A stretch of DNA of 64,000 nt, from contig JASGCO010000003.1 of assembly GCA_030054095.1 (NCBI GenBank), positions 226,891 to 290,890 on the forward strand, in the 5' to 3' direction. Position numbers and translations under genes: made by a program. Shown one piece after another: positions 61,769 to 64,000 of this stretch (the stretch's first letter is position 1; every line of letters begins with the position of its first letter). Under the pieces are notes generated by a model that had not been told where the DNA came from, made no database searches, and was given only the letters and a program-made list of their open reading frames with translations. This stretch comes from Sediminibacterium sp. Lineage in GTDB: Bacteria > Bacteroidota > Bacteroidia > B-17B0 > Aurantibacillaceae.

Positions 61769-62926
61769 CTACTCTCCTACCAATCGCGCCACAATTTGCC
61801 CAACCCTGCTACCAATAGCTACTCCCATCCCACCCATTCTTACTGCCGCTATTACGTTAGCACTTACTGGTTCAACAATCGGCTTCTTTTCGGGCCCTAC
61901 ACCCATAATACCAGCCCAGCGATGCGCCACTTTAACTTTAGCGTAAGGTACGATAACTCCTTTAAGAAGTTTATCCAATGCCTTTTGTATCGGCAAAGTA
62001 GTTTCCATGCTATAAGTGGTTTCGCCTTTAAAATCGAGATTACGCCCACCGCCCAACAACACTCTGCCATCAATATTCCGGAAATAATAATACCCCTGAT
62101 CGAAATGAAAAGCCCCCTTAAGTTTTAGTCCCTTAATAGGTTCAGTGACTAATACCTGAGCCCTTGCTGGTTGCACCGTTTTTAAATTTAATAACTGCGC
62201 TGCAAAACCATTTGTTGCCACCACCACCCTTTTTGACGAAAAACAACCAACGTTAGTATTCAGATCTACTCTGCTTCCCAAATCCAAAATTGCGTCCACT
62301 ACAACCCCGTTCAACAACTGCACTCCCAAACCCTGAGCCATGTGGATAAACGCATTCATCATCAGTCCCGTATCTAGTTGTCCTTCATAACGGTTTTTTA
62401 TAACCATGCCTACACCCCAAAAACCCATTTTTGCCCCTACCCCCGGTTGTTTAAGGTAGGTGACTCTATTACCTGTAACTTCCCGCATTAAATCATTCAG
62501 GTAAGGCAAGGCATCTAAACACGTTTCAGCAGCCATCCGATCCTGGAACACTTCATACCCTCCTAAAGCCTTATAATCAAGGCATGTATCCCCTATCAGA
62601 CCCCTTAATAACTGTAATCCCTCCCATCGCAGGCGTATAGTTGACAGCACGGTTTCTTCGTCCATACGGGTTAAATCATCCAGCACCTCTCCTGCACTTC
62701 CAAAACAGGCAAATCCTGCATTTTTGGTACTGGCACCCGATGGCAAAACTCCCCTCTCCAATACCACCACACGACGACGCGGCCACCGCTTTTTTATAAA
62801 AATAGCGCTACTAAGACCTACAATTCCCCCACCTACAATTATAACGTCTGCAGGAGCCAGAAACGACTTTAACTCCCAATAACTAAAATTAACAACTCGG
62901 TTATCCCGCACATTCACTTTTGGCAT
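61769..62926 (-). CDS. FAD-dependent oxidoreductase (DAO family)
   Basis: A 385-residue flavoenzyme. The N-terminal Rossmann motif VIIVGGGIVGLSSAIFIKKR, the Glu of VVVLERG, STKNAGFACFG and the C-terminal MGVGPEKKPIVEPVSANVIAAVRMGGMGVAIG mark the D-amino-acid oxidase/glycine oxidase family. The substrate is probably an amine or amino acid, not determinable from sequence. It is convergent with the second PixA/AidA gene and divergent from the gene at 62962. No signal peptide. Confidence 0.9.
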   Translation of the reverse strand: MPKVNVRDNRVVNFSYWELKSFLAPADVIIVGGGIVGLSSAIFIKKRWPRRRVVVLERGVLPSGASTKNAGFACFGSAGEVLDDLTRMDEETVLSTIRLRWEGLQLLRGLIGDTCLDYKALGGYEVFQDRMAAETCLDALPYLNDLMREVTGNRVTYLKQPGVGAKMGFWGVGMVIKNRYEGQLDTGLMMNAFIHMAQGLGVQLLNGVVVDAILDLGSRVDLNTNVGCFSSKRVVVATNGFAAQLLNLKTVQPARAQVLVTEPIKGLKLKGAFHFDQGYYYFRNIDGRVLLGGGRNLDFKGETTYSMETTLPIQKALDKLLKGVIVPYAKVKVAHRWAGIMGVGPEKKPIVEPVSANVIAAVRMGGMGVAIGSRVGQIVARLVGE

Positions 62927-62961
62927 AAGAATTGGCTTTTTTTTGTAAATTTAAAACTTAT

Positions 62962-64000
62962 ATGAGTTTGTTTTGTAAGAGTCTGAGAAAGCTGAGTTTG
63001 CTCATTATTTTAGCCACCTTTTGGATAAGCATTTCGTTAAAAGGCCAGGCCCCCACTTCCTTTCCTGTTACGGGTGAAATCTCTATGGGTAAAGGCCCCT
63101 TAAGCGGCGCAAATGTTAAAATTTATCAGGGCAGTAAACTGGTTCAGAATCTGTACACAGACGCCAACGGGGAATACAACTGCGTTTTACCACTAAATGC
63201 CGAATATCTGGTGGTAGTAGAAAAAGCCGGACTGATTAGTAAACGTTATACCATTACCGCCACAGGTGTTCCGCCTGAAAGAACGCTTCCGTTCGAGGGG
63301 ATCGATGCCAGTATGACACTCTTCGAAAAAATGGATGGGGTAGATTACAGTTTATTTAATCAACCCATGAACAAATTTTTTTACGATACTAAAGCCGATA
63401 ATTTTTTATACGATAAGCCTTATCTCGAACAGATGTTATCAGCTGCCGAAAGGGTAAAAGAACAGGAAAAGGCCCTAAAAAACAAAGCGAAAGAAGCGGA
63501 AAACAACTATCAGAATGCCATTAAAGCTGGCGATAAAGCCCTTTCTAAAAAGGAGTATGCCGCAGCCTTAACATCTTACCAACAAGCTCTGGGCATTAAA
63601 GCCAATGAACCTTATCCAAAAGACCAGATTAATCAGGTAAAACAATTAATGGACGAAGAAGCCGCTGCAAAAGCCAAAGCGGAGGCAGAGGCAAAAGCCA
63701 AGGCGGAGGCAGAAGCTGCCGCTAAGAAAAAAGCAGAAGAAGAAGCCGCTGCAAAAGCTAAAGCAGAAGCGGAAGCAAAAGCCAAGGCAGAGGCGGAAGC
63801 TGCTGCTAAAAAGAAAGCCGAAGAAGAAGCCGCTGCAAAAGCCAAAGCAGAAGCGGAAGCAAAAGCCAAGGCGGAGGCAGAAGCTGCAGCTAAGAAAAAA
63901 GCGGAAGAAGAAGCCGCTGCAAAAGCTAAAGCAGAAGCAGACGCGAAAGCCAAGGCAGAGGCGGAAGCTGCTGCTAAAAAGAAAGCCGAAGAAGAAGCCG
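62962..64000 (+). CDS. Exported protein with TolA-like helical repeats, runs off the window
   Basis: The frame is open from ATG 62962 to the edge (346 codons visible). A signal peptide (LSLLIILATFWISISLKGQ) is followed by a carboxypeptidase-regulatory-like beta-sandwich (SGANVKIYQGSKLVQNLYTDANGEYNC, about 45-100). A TPR-like helix pair (AIKAGDKALSKKEYAAALTSYQQALGI) comes next. From residue about 234 it has a long Ala/Lys/Glu helix made of 28-residue repeats. The C-terminal domain is outside the window. It may be a cell-envelope protein using the helix as a spacer across the periplasm. Confidence 0.85.
   Translation, partial: MSLFCKSLRKLSLLIILATFWISISLKGQAPTSFPVTGEISMGKGPLSGANVKIYQGSKLVQNLYTDANGEYNCVLPLNAEYLVVVEKAGLISKRYTITATGVPPERTLPFEGIDASMTLFEKMDGVDYSLFNQPMNKFFYDTKADNFLYDKPYLEQMLSAAERVKEQEKALKNKAKEAENNYQNAIKAGDKALSKKEYAAALTSYQQALGIKANEPYPKDQINQVKQLMDEEAAAKAKAEAEAKAKAEAEAAAKKKAEEEAAAKAKAEAEAKAKAEAEAAAKKKAEEEAAAKAKAEAEAKAKAEAEAAAKKKAEEEAAAKAKAEADAKAKAEAEAAAKKKAEEEA
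63661..64000 (+). repeat. 84-bp tandem repeats inside the TolA-like gene
   Basis: Four full units start at 63661, 63745, 63829 and 63913, and a fifth begins at 63997. Each encodes 28 residues of the form AAAKAKAEAEAKAKAEAE, AAAKKKAEEE. The units differ mainly at synonymous positions, so the protein repeat is conserved while the DNA drifts. The array continues past the window. Confidence 0.93.

Noticed and set aside
63633..63953. Minus-strand frame rich in Ala and Ser opposite the TolA-like repeats
   Set aside because: It is the complement of the GC-rich Ala/Lys/Glu codon array. The plus-strand reading has a signal peptide and domain order, so the minus frame is a by-product.

Overview
The window looks like a chromosomal segment of a Bacteroidota bacterium. 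The phylum-level evidence is an alternative complex III operon (actABCDEF) feeding a cytochrome c oxidase, two proteins with type IX secretion (Por) C-terminal domains, a GLPGLI-like protein, a DUF5686 / carboxypeptidase-regulatory-like protein, TAnnTTTG-type promoter boxes, and genes that mostly lack Shine-Dalgarno sequences. I cannot name the genus from the sequence alone.

Layout. 1-5.8 kb: a minus-strand non-ribosomal peptide synthetase (NRPS) pair. One complete A-T-C-A-T subunit has two A-T units that are almost identical at DNA level. Downstream of it begins a second subunit (TubC-type docking domain plus condensation domain) that leaves the window. 6.3-18.5 kb: tRNA-Arg(CCT) and housekeeping genes (rsmI, a CorA transporter, an M42-like peptidase, gatC, a plsC-like acyltransferase, an RluA-type pseudouridine synthase, a deacetylase-like protein, a GT2 fusion apparently starting at CTG), then tRNA-Arg(TCT). 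19-22.4 kb: a type IX-secreted protein and a DUF4157 (eCIS-core) protein with a putative cysteine-protease-like C-terminus. 22.5-34.1 kb: one respiratory operon, actA-B-C-D-E-F-coxB-coxA, ending in a strong terminator. 34.3-54.3 kb: an aminotransferase, a LacI regulator, SprT-like, GLPGLI-like and DUF2779 proteins, a large type IX-secreted protein, a four-gene envelope operon (DUF5686, transglutaminase-like, two M16 peptidases), folP, DUF4159, DUF1599 and a DoxX-like protein. 54.6-57.3 kb: a NarL-type two-component system with a separate membrane protein and a small exported protein.

57.4-61.7 kb is the most unusual part. Unrelated genes (a small beta-rich protein, a PI-PLC X-domain protein, a phage-tail-collar protein, a decayed bulb-lectin gene and a PixA/AidA inclusion-body protein) are each preceded by a copy of the same leader of about 110 nt. 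The leader has several short potential stems and ends in a conserved ATGAGTA. In some copies this ATG opens a short upstream reading frame, in others it is in frame with the gene. A second PixA/AidA paralogue follows without a leader. None of these proteins has an obvious signal peptide. I see this as a leader-linked cassette locus whose genes probably share post-transcriptional or promoter control. The divergent two-component operon is the nearest candidate regulator, but that link is inference.

The window closes with an FAD-dependent oxidoreductase and the start of an exported protein carrying 84-bp tandem repeats that encode a TolA-like Ala/Lys/Glu helix. I saw no CRISPR array, insertion sequence, rRNA or integrase.
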